DNA of 64,000 nucleotides from Bacteroides clarus YIT 12056 (GTDB lineage: Bacteria; Bacteroidota; Bacteroidia; Bacteroidales; Bacteroidaceae). Below, in pieces: positions 26,153 to 36,552 of the stretch. Both the position numbers and the translations under genes were made by a program. Positions within the stretch are counted from its first letter, which is position 1, and each line of letters opens with the position of its first letter. The notes below the pieces were generated by a model that saw nothing but the letters and a program-made list of their open reading frames with translations, made no database searches and was not told the DNA's origin. Location: NCBI RefSeq assembly GCF_900129655.1, contig NZ_FQWK01000002.1, positions 496,001 to 560,000 on the forward strand. Direction: 5' to 3'.

Positions 26153-27775
26153 CTATTTTTTCAAACAACGAATCGTATGACCATAATTATAAGAGTGGGG
26201 AGCATTCTCTGAAGATATTGTAAAATTATTCTTTCCCGAATCTGTATCAGACAAAGAAACATATGCTAAGCCTTCTGTTCTAAAGAGTGGGTCTTTATTC
26301 ACCGTTTTACTCCAAAAAAAAGCAGAAGTAGTTATTCCATCAGTTTCCGCTGTTGGATTATACTGCCCAGCCGGCAAAACATTAAATCCAGAGATATTAG
26401 TCCCAGGATTATTAGCCCAACCTGATACAGATTTCAATTTTGTTCCAGCGGAAGTCCCTATATATGTCTTCAACCGATTTAAATCATTACGTTCTGGTAT
26501 ACCCCATCCACTAGGAGCTAATCCATTCTCTTCAATTACTGCATATCCATTATATGAGGCTCCATAGTCTAAGAAATTTTCTGTTTGAAAATCTGGATTT
26601 CGATATGCACCTGATGTTGCATTCTTCCATTCCGTAGCTGTTTTGAGCATAGGTATTGAAGCCCCATTTATATAATATCTAGCTTTCAAATTCTCAGCCA
26701 TCCAGTATTGGGTTCCAATCTTTACTATTTTATAACTCCATTTAGTATCACCAGGACGAACATCAACCAATAAATCTGGTTCTACGGTTGCAGCAATCAC
26801 ATTAGTAGACTCTGTATCAGTTAATAAAGTACTCTCGCACATATATACAGTTGTTAAAACATCGGTTAAAGTACCCATTGTATAAGTACATTTATTGTTT
26901 TCAACATCCCAAACAACAGTTCCTCCGTTATCTATAACCAAACCTTTAGTTAAATCAGTTTGGCCATTAGCCATTGGATAAATAACTATCATCTGTGCAT
27001 CAACCTCAGCGCCTTCTGCTGTACTCCGCAAATACTCTTTACAGATTTCCGCTACCTTCACCCCATTCACCATCACTTTCTGAACATAACTCTTACTAAA
27101 GTCAGTAGGTATAGTTATAGCGTATATCGGTGCAGCAGGAACTTCACCTTTCTGAACTACATCAAAGGATACCGGCTCCGCTCCTCCACTAATTGTAATT
27201 TTCGTAGTGCGTTCCGCATCTTCCGTATAAGCCTCAGCTTGAATTTTAAGTTTATTACCGTCCTGAGTCAAAGTACACCATATATCTGTTTCAGGACGAG
27301 TAGCGCTCCATGTCGCAGCATTTGTGTTAATAGTAAATTCAATTGCCGTACCTGCAGCATCCAATCTGACAGGGACATCGGCTTCCAAACCTTCGACAGT
27401 CAAATAGGCATTAGCAGCAGACTGGGTAACTGTTATTTCTTCAGTCTTAGCATCAGAACCCGTACCTGCAATTACTGTTACTTTGGTAGTACGCGCCGTA
27501 AGTGTTTCATTGGCAGTAGCACTGACTGACAATTTATTATCTTCTTGCTTCAAGACACACCATACATCCGCTTCCGGACGTGAAGCTTTCCAAGATGTCT
27601 GATTAGTCGTTACCTCAACTACAGCTCCTGTTCCATCCGCAGAAACAGTTACCACATTAGTCGACAATTTTAAAGTCGGTACCTCTACTTTAGGGTCATC
27701 GTCATCACTACAACCGACAAATGCTGTCAGCGCAAATAGTGCACCGCATAAGAATAAACTCTTTTTCATACTCAT
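26153..27775 (-). CDS. BACON- and FISUMP-domain lipoprotein
   Basis: 540 aa; the ATG at 27775 or the one two codons later both give a lipoprotein signal ending FVGC and followed by SDDDD. Two BACON-type modules (about 35-122 and 125-213) repeat the pattern TxWxxxRPExDxWCxLxQxxNKL and end before a region of unclear fold (about 215-335). The C-terminal FISUMP domain has IGTQYWMAENLKARY, SGWGIPERNDL and the end HTIRCLKK. BACON modules are thought to bind carbohydrate or mucin. This is the third FISUMP paralogue, with a different stalk from the other two. Confidence 0.85.
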   Translation of the reverse strand: MSMKKSLFLCGALFALTAFVGCSDDDDPKVEVPTLKLSTNVVTVSADGTGAVVEVTTNQTSWKASRPEADVWCVLKQEDNKLSVSATANETLTARTTKVTVIAGTGSDAKTEEITVTQSAANAYLTVEGLEADVPVRLDAAGTAIEFTINTNAATWSATRPETDIWCTLTQDGNKLKIQAEAYTEDAERTTKITISGGAEPVSFDVVQKGEVPAAPIYAITIPTDFSKSYVQKVMVNGVKVAEICKEYLRSTAEGAEVDAQMIVIYPMANGQTDLTKGLVIDNGGTVVWDVENNKCTYTMGTLTDVLTTVYMCESTLLTDTESTNVIAATVEPDLLVDVRPGDTKWSYKIVKIGTQYWMAENLKARYYINGASIPMLKTATEWKNATSGAYRNPDFQTENFLDYGASYNGYAVIEENGLAPSGWGIPERNDLNRLKTYIGTSAGTKLKSVSGWANNPGTNISGFNVLPAGQYNPTAETDGITTSAFFWSKTVNKDPLFRTEGLAYVSLSDTDSGKNNFTISSENAPHSYNYGHTIRCLKK

Positions 27776-27797
27776 AACAATTTTATTGTGGTTATTA

Positions 27798-28847
27798 CTA
27801 ATTCGGTCTATACAGTAAACATCTTAGCAGTATCTCATAATCATCGTAATACGTTTCACCCCTAAATAAAGAGAAAGACAAACCTGCAAATGTATTCGGC
27901 ATACCACCGTTATCTTCAAATGAAAGCCCGATACCGGCACCCTCTACAAATACAGGAACCAGTCCTACCGTATATTCAGAAGTCCAATAAGAACGGGCGC
28001 TCAGATTCATTAAACCGAAATGAATATCAAATGTGGGAACCTCATCGTATGCTTTCAGTTTTTGCCCCGCACTGATAGAAAACATATTATTTTCATAAGT
28101 CGCTTTTATTGCACAACCGGTTTCACCTTCAAGCAATCCATCGATAGTATAAACACCGGAAGCATCCGGTCCTGAAATCACAACATTGGACAGGCCATAA
28201 GTCTGTTGGTCTAATAAAGAGATGTATTGTCCCTGATAAGTTCCCAACAAATCGACTACATCATATTGCATAATAGCATAACTATAAGTACGTTCTCCAC
28301 AAGTCACTTCAACAATACTACCACGCATAGCTCCCGTTGTATTTTTTGCAACAACAAAAGAGCCCCCCTTGCCATCTTCTGCCGGTACATAGGACAGCCA
28401 GCTCCTGTCAGCCTCCGATATAGTTACTTCACAAGGGAAAGAGCCATACACTTCAACAGGTAATGAAGCCCCTTCATTATCGACACGTTGTACTTGCTCC
28501 GACTCATTATAAATAAATACGGCACCTTCTTGCACAAGTGTCAATGTCTGCTTTTCCATACCATCAGAAATCGTAATTAGAGCAGAACGTCCCGGAAAAT
28601 CAGTATTAGCTTCTACCGAAAATTTCACCAGGCTTGTCGTCTGTTCAGCTATTTTACACCATTCTGCATCAACAGTAACCTCTACCGGAAGCACCGATTG
28701 CAATTCAATAGTCGCATCTCCACCGGCAGCTTTTATATTAACATCCGCTTTTACTATCTTTAAAGTAGATGACGCATTATCATCATCGCTACATCCTGTT
28801 ATCAAGACACAGCATACTATCAAAATTATGTTTATTACTTTTTTCAT
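27798..28847 (-). CDS. BACON-like domain lipoprotein
   Basis: 349 aa from the ATG at 28847, which gives a lipoprotein signal ending ITGC (Cys19) and then SDDD. The longer frame upstream overlaps the end of the DUF4302 gene and lacks a signal. One or two BACON-like beta-sandwich modules fill the first about 200 residues (pattern VTVDAEWCKIAEQTTSLVKF and SGxAxxTIS-like ends); the C-terminal half is not recognised. It lies 19 bases from the DUF4302 gene and is likely a surface-binding component of the locus. Confidence 0.75.
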   Translation of the reverse strand: MKKVINIILIVCCVLITGCSDDDNASSTLKIVKADVNIKAAGGDATIELQSVLPVEVTVDAEWCKIAEQTTSLVKFSVEANTDFPGRSALITISDGMEKQTLTLVQEGAVFIYNESEQVQRVDNEGASLPVEVYGSFPCEVTISEADRSWLSYVPAEDGKGGSFVVAKNTTGAMRGSIVEVTCGERTYSYAIMQYDVVDLLGTYQGQYISLLDQQTYGLSNVVISGPDASGVYTIDGLLEGETGCAIKATYENNMFSISAGQKLKAYDEVPTFDIHFGLMNLSARSYWTSEYTVGLVPVFVEGAGIGLSFEDNGGMPNTFAGLSFSLFRGETYYDDYEILLRCLLYRPN

Positions 28848-28866
28848 AATCAGACTATTCTTCACA

Positions 28867-30243
28867 TTAATACTTTTGCAATTGTATCGAATCGTACCAT
28901 TCAATTAAGCCCAAATAACTATTGGTAGAGAAATTCTCATTGTCGTAAGCTGTGAATATCAAAGAAGTAGCAGTTTCACCAGTCATTGAAGAGAATACAT
29001 TACCATACTCCACAAAAGAAAGTGTCAAGTCATCCCCAGAGCCTTCAGGAATACCTACCAACCCCATCTCCATTTCTGTAAGAGGCGCTAAATTTCCAAG
29101 ATCAAGTCCGTAATGAGCAGGTAGAAAACCTTGTTCAAACCCTATGACCAAAGCCCCCGGATAACCCATAACCGTTACATCCTGAGGTTTTATTATCAGT
29201 CGGCCTGTAGCCTTGTCATAAGTTACAACAATATCGGCCGCTTCTGCTTCCAACTTACTGCTTACCAGCATAAAGCTCTCGCCTTCCACTTTTTGCCGCA
29301 GCTCAACAACCGTATATCCCGGCTTAAAATCAACTTTATCTTCTGCTTCGTTATATTGGTCATATTCTTTATAAAACATATAATAGAAACCCAAATAGTC
29401 TTCATAAGATGTATAATTCTGAGGATAAGATGCCTTCAAAACAACATCTGTAGCTCCTTCGTCCGAACAAGTAAATGTCATATCCGCTTTGTTCCATACA
29501 AAGTTCTGCGCATTTTTCCCTTGAAGACTTATCGCATCTTTAAAACGAATTCCTTCCGGAGTATAGATGAAAGGAGCAACATTACCGGTCTGCCCATCGA
29601 CGGTTAAAGAAAAAAGATGGGATGTACGAACCGCATTTCCTATTTTCTGCCCCCCAACCATAAGGGAATAAGTTTTTAAGAATGCCTCTCTCTCTATCAG
29701 ATTCAACTGATTAATATAATCTTTCCAACTGATTCCTTGAGTAAGCGGGGTCATTACCATAGTATTATGATATCGACGGCCTTGCAAAAAGACTTTATTG
29801 TCTTCTTGCCCCATATAGACAAATTCATAATCACCTTCCAAATTAGTATTCATGCCCATTACCGGCTCCGAGAAACAATGAACGAATTCATTGAAACTAT
29901 CGAAAGTCAAGACTGTACTTTCTTCAGAGGTGATTTTATAAAGTGAAGAGGCCTCCTTCCCTGATGCTGTTTTGGCAGAACCGATTTCGGACATTACCGT
30001 TACATTATTGCCATCAAAACGGCATAGTAAAGTAATTCCACCCATAGAATAGTCCGTACCCGGATAATACTCCATTTTCCAACCATTAGGAACATTTACC
30101 AGCAGCTCTTGCAATTCGGCTACATTTTCAGAAGCCCGGTTGGCAGAAGACTTCTCAAAGATATCGTCTTCTTGGAAAAGGCATGCTTGCAAGCCCAAGC
30201 AGGTAAAAGCTAACAATATATATTTAGTAATCTTATTCTTCAT
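28867..30243 (-). CDS. DUF4302 lipoprotein
   Basis: 458 aa with lipobox LQAC (Cys21). The sequence fits DUF4302: an early ELLVNVPNGWKMEYYPG, then repeated beta-strand blocks such as FDSFNEFVHCFSEP and GDYEFVYMGQEDNKVFLQGRRYHN. Members of this family are usually encoded next to a SusD and a zinc peptidase of the Mx1 type, as here. The molecular role is not known; it is probably a surface-exposed binding protein. It starts 12 bases after the peptidase gene ends. Confidence 0.85.
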   Translation of the reverse strand: MKNKITKYILLAFTCLGLQACLFQEDDIFEKSSANRASENVAELQELLVNVPNGWKMEYYPGTDYSMGGITLLCRFDGNNVTVMSEIGSAKTASGKEASSLYKITSEESTVLTFDSFNEFVHCFSEPVMGMNTNLEGDYEFVYMGQEDNKVFLQGRRYHNTMVMTPLTQGISWKDYINQLNLIEREAFLKTYSLMVGGQKIGNAVRTSHLFSLTVDGQTGNVAPFIYTPEGIRFKDAISLQGKNAQNFVWNKADMTFTCSDEGATDVVLKASYPQNYTSYEDYLGFYYMFYKEYDQYNEAEDKVDFKPGYTVVELRQKVEGESFMLVSSKLEAEAADIVVTYDKATGRLIIKPQDVTVMGYPGALVIGFEQGFLPAHYGLDLGNLAPLTEMEMGLVGIPEGSGDDLTLSFVEYGNVFSSMTGETATSLIFTAYDNENFSTNSYLGLIEWYDSIQLQKY

Positions 30244-30255
30244 ATCTCATTCTTT

Positions 30256-31188
30256 TTATTTGATTACACTTAAATCAAGTTCACCATTAGCAATTTCACC
30301 CTGACGGCGAAGCACAACCTGACGTAAACGATCCAAATCAATACCCCAAGTCTGCAGCATATAATCGTAGACAATGTCGAACTTACGTTCAATCAGCGCC
30401 CTTCCCGTATCACCTGCATTAGCAAGCATATTATTCCAATATGCCTCCGTATTGACTACATACATTGCAATATTTTCTACAAAATCTTCGCGAGGTTCGC
30501 TCATCGCGTAAGCTGTAACAAACCCTTCTTTCCAAGCATCCGAATCACTACGTGAAGTGCTAACCCCTGTTACCGGGTCTGTCTTGATATACCAGTCGGA
30601 GCCAACATAGCTATTCTCCGTAATTCGTTCAAAGGAAGGATCGAAGTTCTTGGTTTGATGCAAAATATGCGCAAACTCATGATGCATAGTTTGGAAATAG
30701 TATTCATTCAGCATATTAACATCGATATTTTCCGGATCGATATCGTTTACATTATATAAGGTAATCTTCATACCGCCTTCTGCCGTACCAACTACCATTG
30801 TTCCATTATCTTCATAAGCCGGAGAACCAATAAAATGTAAGATTTTAGGGACATAATGCCGTAGAAAGTTCGGATTACCGGTGGTTTCATCATAGGCCTC
30901 CAACCAAACATGTTTAACAATCTTGGCTAACACCACTGATTTTTCATAAGTAGCCGGAACCAATACGTGAGTCATATCGCTCTCTTTATCCTCCATGCGA
31001 TACTTCAGCAAAATGTTATACGGATTCGTGTAATTACTTATCACCCATTTGTCAAAAGCACTTTCTTCCGGTTCGTTTTCTTCCGTAAAGATGCTATTAT
31101 TATAATCAATATCCGTATCTTGATTACAGGAAGCAAACAGCAGGGATACAGTCAGTACCAATAAACTATATACAATATATCTTTTCAT
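30256..31188 (-). CDS. Peptidase_Mx1-like zinc metallopeptidase, lipoprotein
   Basis: 310 aa from the ATG at 31188, giving a lipoprotein signal ending LFASC (Cys21); the frame upstream has eight more codons without a signal. The zinc-binding motif is HHEFAHILH, with HExxH at His170-Glu171-His174, within an otherwise Mx1-like sequence (KILHFIGSPAY before, FDPSFERITENSYVGSDWY after). This is the only enzyme gene in the second Sus-type locus, which suggests that the locus works on a protein or glycoprotein. The substrate is unknown, and autoprocessing or maturation of locus proteins is also possible. Confidence 0.85.
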   Translation of the reverse strand: MKRYIVYSLLVLTVSLLFASCNQDTDIDYNNSIFTEENEPEESAFDKWVISNYTNPYNILLKYRMEDKESDMTHVLVPATYEKSVVLAKIVKHVWLEAYDETTGNPNFLRHYVPKILHFIGSPAYEDNGTMVVGTAEGGMKITLYNVNDIDPENIDVNMLNEYYFQTMHHEFAHILHQTKNFDPSFERITENSYVGSDWYIKTDPVTGVSTSRSDSDAWKEGFVTAYAMSEPREDFVENIAMYVVNTEAYWNNMLANAGDTGRALIERKFDIVYDYMLQTWGIDLDRLRQVVLRRQGEIANGELDLSVIK

Positions 31189-31204
31189 ATCTCTCTTTTT
31201 GTTT

Positions 31205-32782
31205 TTAATCATTTCTTGGATTAGGTTCCATTCCTGCCGTTATGACATTGGAAGGCAATTGAACAGCCCGACGAGGATCGTCTACTCCCATTGTATCAGT
31301 GATACGTACCAATGTACTTCCTTCAAAATAACGACGATAAATAACAATGCCATAACGTTTTATATCCTGCCAACGCAATCCTTCCTCCAATGTCAGAATA
31401 CGGCGCGCATGCAGAATACAATGAATTAAATTCTCTTGCATTCCTTGTTCCAACGTAAAAGCCGGATGGAGTTCTTTCTTGACAGAAGGATTAGCCGTAT
31501 TCTCCGGGGTATAATAACTTAATGCCGCATAGAAGCTATTAATCGATTCTTTTGTAAGGGTGGTCGTATTTTTTGTAAAAGCTTTCTGCCATGCATCAAT
31601 ATCTGCAGCCGCTTTGTCATACTGTTTCAGTAAAGTGTATGCTTCCGCCCGGCAAAGTAAAGTTTCGTCAGTTGTAAATGCCGGCAATACCATATGCCCC
31701 GTATAACTATCACCCGACGTTGAATATTCCTGATACAAAGCCAATCGGCGGAAACCATTCTTAATAGAGCCACCCGGTGCAAAAGGTTCTTGCCAGTAAT
31801 TAGTTTGTGAGCCCCATGGTCCGGTAGACTTACAGGTCTCGGCAGCCGTAATATCATTACTGCAATATTTTTCGCATGGAGCATATCCCGGATCAGCAAC
31901 CAGCGGCCAATATGAATCAGCGGAAATCAACAATAAATTAGCTTGATTATCAGCATTTACATACTCATTAGGCTGTACTGAACGATTGGAAGAAAGCATT
32001 CCAAGCGCTTTCCAATCACGCAAGCTTTCAGCCGCATTACTACCTAATACACGGTCGGCATATTCTATCACTTTCCGGCAATTAGAAAAGTCCGATTGCA
32101 TATAATAAAGATAAAAACGAGCTGCAAAAGCGTACGCCGCCTTCTTGTTGAAATGGTATTTCGCCTTGCTGTAAATATTATCGTCTATCAGTGGCAATCC
32201 TTCTTCAATATCTGCGGCAATCCGTTGATAGGTTGTGGCAAGTGTGCCTCTATCGTAACTCGGATTTACCGTAGTTTCTAACTCATCCATATACGGAATA
32301 CCTAAATCCTGTTCTGCATGAGTAGAGGTATATGCCTTACAGAAAATCGTCGCGAGCAGAAAATGATTGTATGCGCGGCAAAGCAACGCTTCCCCTTTTT
32401 GCGGTTGCAGACTTTCCGGATTATCCATACGCTCAATAGCCTTTAACGCCTGGTTCGCCGATGCTATAGAATTATAGCAGTCAATCCACAAAGCATGCGG
32501 TGAATCCTGATCCTCTTCAGTGGTTTGCCGCCAATGATACATGTGTTCGTTCAGGCGGAAAAGGTAGGTGTATAAATTACTGTTTTCATCGATATTATCA
32601 CTATGCAACTCACCAATTTCGCAACTTGTAGTTGTAGGATAGGCAGAAACCAGTATTCTGGTTACGCTTTCCTCGGTAGTCAGTTCTGTCCGATTATCCG
32701 GCAATTCATCCAGATAATCGGAGCAGGAAGCAAATAGAGCTGTTGCAAAGAATGCTGTTATATATAAATGTTTATGTTTCAT
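31205..32782 (-). CDS. SusD/RagB-like lipoprotein
   Basis: 525 aa, lipobox LFASC (Cys20) followed by SDYLDELPDNRTEL, the typical SusD start. Helical body with CRAYNHFLLATIFCKAY, YHFNKKAAYAFAARFYLY and the late EGLRWQDIKRYGI. It pairs with the SusC gene just upstream (21-base gap) and is followed by the peptidase gene 16 bases later. Ligand unknown. Confidence 0.93.
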   Translation of the reverse strand: MKHKHLYITAFFATALFASCSDYLDELPDNRTELTTEESVTRILVSAYPTTTSCEIGELHSDNIDENSNLYTYLFRLNEHMYHWRQTTEEDQDSPHALWIDCYNSIASANQALKAIERMDNPESLQPQKGEALLCRAYNHFLLATIFCKAYTSTHAEQDLGIPYMDELETTVNPSYDRGTLATTYQRIAADIEEGLPLIDDNIYSKAKYHFNKKAAYAFAARFYLYYMQSDFSNCRKVIEYADRVLGSNAAESLRDWKALGMLSSNRSVQPNEYVNADNQANLLLISADSYWPLVADPGYAPCEKYCSNDITAAETCKSTGPWGSQTNYWQEPFAPGGSIKNGFRRLALYQEYSTSGDSYTGHMVLPAFTTDETLLCRAEAYTLLKQYDKAAADIDAWQKAFTKNTTTLTKESINSFYAALSYYTPENTANPSVKKELHPAFTLEQGMQENLIHCILHARRILTLEEGLRWQDIKRYGIVIYRRYFEGSTLVRITDTMGVDDPRRAVQLPSNVITAGMEPNPRND

Positions 32783-32803
32783 CTTTTCTGTTTTTATTAT
32801 GAA

Positions 32804-35800
32804 TTAAAAACCTACTCTAAGCGTCAATGTAAATTGGCGAGGTACCGGAGCGGCAACACCACCGGTATTAAAGAATTCCGGGTCCTGTCCGTTCAACTTC
32901 TTATCCGCATAAATGAGGAAGAGGTTGGTAGCCTGCAACTTCAGTGACAGGTTGGATATCTTGGCCGGTTCTATCCAGGCTTTTGGGAATTCATAGGCAA
33001 GAGAAATCTCCTTCATACGAATGAAATCACCTTTGGCGATACGCTCTGTTGAATAATTGTAAGCATTGTAAGCATACACCAAATTCTGGTTTTCATAATA
33101 CTGCCGTTTGGAGATGATAGCCGGAATATTTGTACGAGCCTCATCACCCGGTACTGTCCAGCGGTTCTTAAACTCACGAGGCATAGAAGACAAATCCGAA
33201 TACTGGTAGCTGAAACAAGGATTCATGCGGACTACATTACCGAATGAATATGTCATAAAGACATTCAGCTTAAACCCTTTATAGGTAAAGATATTACCTA
33301 AACTACCCGTTATAGTCGGATCGGTAGGACCTTCGTACTTCAAATAATCCAAATTTTCGCGTGTCTGGAAGTCAATATTCGTACTGGTAACTTCTCCATT
33401 AATCAAATATTGAGGAATACCGTTCTTATCCAATCCTTCAAATGGAATGGAGAATAAGCCGCGTACAGGATATCCTTGCATGGCAAAACCGTTTCCTGAT
33501 ACAAGTTCCATCATGCTGGCACGTGACTTCAAATCGGTTACTTCATTTTTCGCGTAAGAGAAGATGAAGTCCGTATTCCATGAGAACGACTGCGACTTTA
33601 CATTTTTGGTAGAAAGCGTGAACTCAACACCATGCGACTTCATGGAAGCGATATTGGCATATTTATAGATAGTACCGCCTACACCTTGCGTAGCGATGAT
33701 ACCTATCAAATCGTAGTTATTACGCTTGTACCAGTCCACTGCAAAATTGATGCGGTTGTTTAAGAAACCCATATCCGCGCCGATGTTCAACTCGTGCTTT
33801 TTCTCATAAGTCAGTTCACTGTTCTCCGGGTCAGAAACATAAAGTCCGGTTTCCTGTCCGTCCGTAAAAGGACGATAAGGAGAATAACTCATGATAATTG
33901 CCTGTGAATTGGTTACATACTCCGGACCACGGTCGGCTGTCAATGAATAAGACGCTTTCAACGTCAAGTGTGACAAGGCAGGCGCAAAAGCTTTATCAAA
34001 GAAATCCTCTTCATGCACATTCCACGCACCTGAAATATTCCAAGTAGGCAACCAACGGGCAGAACGGCTCCGTCCCATACGGTTTGTTCCTTCATAACGG
34101 AAAGTTCCGTTTAATGTATAACGACCGTCATAAGAATAAGCCAAATTAGTAAATCCGGCCACGCTACGGGTAGTTGAATGGCTTAAACCATAGTAAGGTT
34201 CTCCTGCTTCAATACCTTTCTTGAAGTACTCATATACGTAATAAGGTATCTCTCCCATAGTATATTGCATACCCCAACCCTGAAAATAATTCTGCGAACG
34301 CTCCAGATTATTCACTTCAAGACCGGCAAACAAGTTAGTCATGTGCTTTTCTTTAAACATGTGGTTCCATGACAAAGTACCACGAAAGTCAATTCCAAGC
34401 ATACGATAATCTTTCCGTTGATAGATACCGCCTTCCGGCAAAACAGTGATAGGCAATGCATACGGATTATCCGGATTGGTATAAAGCAGATTATTCGCAT
34501 CACGTATCGTCGCATCATCCATACCGGTACGATAGGCCGTTGCCTGATTGGAATCATCCTTGATATTATGCTCCTGCGAGGAAGCCTGATATTTTACCGA
34601 ACCCAAAGCGCTGATTTCCAATCCCGGAATTACTTTCCAACGCATTTCACCCTGGAACTTTACATCAACAACGTTTAAATCAATGTAGTTATTATCCAAT
34701 TCATGCAATATATTGAATGGAGCATAGTTTGTTGTATAGTCAACCGAAGGGTCCAACGCACGCGAGGTATTCAACGCGTAAGAATATGGATTGATATCAA
34801 ACTGACGACTGACCTCACCGCTCGCCGCGTTAATCTCCGAACTCAATGTGCCCGGTGCTTTCTGTTTACGATAAGAAGCATTGGCAATCATGTTCACAGA
34901 CAGATTCTTATACATATTGTAAGTAGTATTCAGATTAGCGGTGTAGCGTCTGACTTCACTCTGCTTGTACCAACCCGGATCGGACATGGCACTCAATGAA
35001 GCATAATAAGATGCTTTTTCCGAACCGGAAGTAATACTGACCGAATGATTCTGAATAATGTTATTAGAAAATAAAGCGTCAAACCAATCCGTATTTCTCA
35101 TCTCCGCCTGACGCAAATAAGAGTTACGCGCTGCTGTCGTGTTCGCAAGACCAAATTGTCCGGTAGTCTCATTATACTGATTTATCAGCTGGTACATTTT
35201 ACCATATACACCGCTGTTCTTGGCACGGTAAGTATCGCTATTATTCAACCAGCCTTTCTGCTCCAGTTCCTTATAAATACCCATTTGTTCCTGAGAATTC
35301 ATAATATTGAACTCTTTATAACTGGGAATCATACGGGTAGTAAACTCGCCTGTATAACTGATTTTATGTACTCCGGCCGAACCTTTTTTAGTAGTCACGA
35401 CAATTACACCCGCCATAGCACGTGCACCATAAATAGACGTCGCCGAACCGTCTTTCAGGATTTGAAAACTTTCGATATCATCCGGATTTAAACCTGCGAT
35501 AGCGGAACTGATCAATGTTTCGGCATCACCGGAAGAAAGATCGTCTGCTCCCACCTCGATAGCATCTTCCATGATAACTCCATCAACAACCCACAAAGGC
35601 TTGGAACTACCATAAATGGAAGTTGCGCCACGTACGCGAATTTTGGGCGCCGTACCGAAAGTTCCGGATACGTTTTGTACGGAGACACCGGCCGAACGTC
35701 CTTCCAGACCGCGGCTGATATCCGCCATACCATCCATTTTTATATTTTCTGCCTTTAACTGGTCGGTAGCGCCGGTAAACATACGTTTATCCATACGCTG

Positions 35801-36394
35801 CATACCCGTCACAACAACCTCCGACAGTGTCTGTACATCCGATTGCAGAGACACTTTCATTGTCGGTGAGGGAGAAAGCGACTGCGGCAGCATACCTACA
35901 TAGGAAAATTCCAACTTGGAACGACTGGACACATTAGGTAATGTAAATTTACCGTCCATATCCGTCAGCACACCGGTAGAAGTACCTTTCACCATAACGG
36001 TAGCTCCGATAAGCGGTTCACCATCATCAGCCGACAACACAACACCGTTTACCGTATATACTTTAGCCTGTTTGGACGGGCCTTTCGTTGTAATGGTAAT
36101 AAATTCCTTATCGATATTGTACTCAAGTTTCTTACCCGACAGGACAATATCCAAAGCCTCCCGGATATTTTTATCCTTGATGACACCGCTATACGTATAT
36201 GGCTTCACATCATCATACGTAAAAAGGATTTTATAACCCGAAATTTTGCTTAACTGTTTAAATACGGAAGATAGCTCTTCATTTTTAAACTCTACCGTAA
36301 GTTTCTTCTCACTCACTTGAGCTTCCGCACAGAACGGAAGCCAAAATAGGAAAAAGAAAAGCGGAAATAATAAGTACCTCTTTCTTCTCATCAT
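32804..36394 (-). CDS. SusC-like TonB-dependent transducer with STN domain
   Basis: 1196 aa outer-membrane receptor. After a signal peptide (about 1-26) comes a secretin/TonB N-terminal (STN) domain (about 30-110, with LSSVFKQLSKISGYKILFTYDDV), then a carboxypeptidase-D-like domain (about 115-195, GATVMVKGTSTGV), the TonB-box-like LSEVVVTG, a plug with LWVVDGVIM and IYGARAMAGVIVVTTKKG, and the barrel. An STN domain lets the receptor signal through FecR to an ECF sigma factor, and such a pair is encoded directly upstream. That makes it the sensor as well as the importer of the second locus. Confidence 0.95.
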   Translation of the reverse strand: MMRRKRYLLFPLFFFLFWLPFCAEAQVSEKKLTVEFKNEELSSVFKQLSKISGYKILFTYDDVKPYTYSGVIKDKNIREALDIVLSGKKLEYNIDKEFITITTKGPSKQAKVYTVNGVVLSADDGEPLIGATVMVKGTSTGVLTDMDGKFTLPNVSSRSKLEFSYVGMLPQSLSPSPTMKVSLQSDVQTLSEVVVTGMQRMDKRMFTGATDQLKAENIKMDGMADISRGLEGRSAGVSVQNVSGTFGTAPKIRVRGATSIYGSSKPLWVVDGVIMEDAIEVGADDLSSGDAETLISSAIAGLNPDDIESFQILKDGSATSIYGARAMAGVIVVTTKKGSAGVHKISYTGEFTTRMIPSYKEFNIMNSQEQMGIYKELEQKGWLNNSDTYRAKNSGVYGKMYQLINQYNETTGQFGLANTTAARNSYLRQAEMRNTDWFDALFSNNIIQNHSVSITSGSEKASYYASLSAMSDPGWYKQSEVRRYTANLNTTYNMYKNLSVNMIANASYRKQKAPGTLSSEINAASGEVSRQFDINPYSYALNTSRALDPSVDYTTNYAPFNILHELDNNYIDLNVVDVKFQGEMRWKVIPGLEISALGSVKYQASSQEHNIKDDSNQATAYRTGMDDATIRDANNLLYTNPDNPYALPITVLPEGGIYQRKDYRMLGIDFRGTLSWNHMFKEKHMTNLFAGLEVNNLERSQNYFQGWGMQYTMGEIPYYVYEYFKKGIEAGEPYYGLSHSTTRSVAGFTNLAYSYDGRYTLNGTFRYEGTNRMGRSRSARWLPTWNISGAWNVHEEDFFDKAFAPALSHLTLKASYSLTADRGPEYVTNSQAIIMSYSPYRPFTDGQETGLYVSDPENSELTYEKKHELNIGADMGFLNNRINFAVDWYKRNNYDLIGIIATQGVGGTIYKYANIASMKSHGVEFTLSTKNVKSQSFSWNTDFIFSYAKNEVTDLKSRASMMELVSGNGFAMQGYPVRGLFSIPFEGLDKNGIPQYLINGEVTSTNIDFQTRENLDYLKYEGPTDPTITGSLGNIFTYKGFKLNVFMTYSFGNVVRMNPCFSYQYSDLSSMPREFKNRWTVPGDEARTNIPAIISKRQYYENQNLVYAYNAYNYSTERIAKGDFIRMKEISLAYEFPKAWIEPAKISNLSLKLQATNLFLIYADKKLNGQDPEFFNTGGVAAPVPRQFTLTLRVGF

Positions 36395-36552
36395 ACGTTT
36401 ATTTTTAATAATATTAGCGAAGCTTCATTTATTAATAGTGCGTACGACTTGAATAACAAGACACCTCTTTTCCTTATTTTTTTCGATTCATGAAACTTTT
36501 TCTCTAAAAAGCATCTACAATATGGAAGAATTTACACAAAATATGCATTCAT

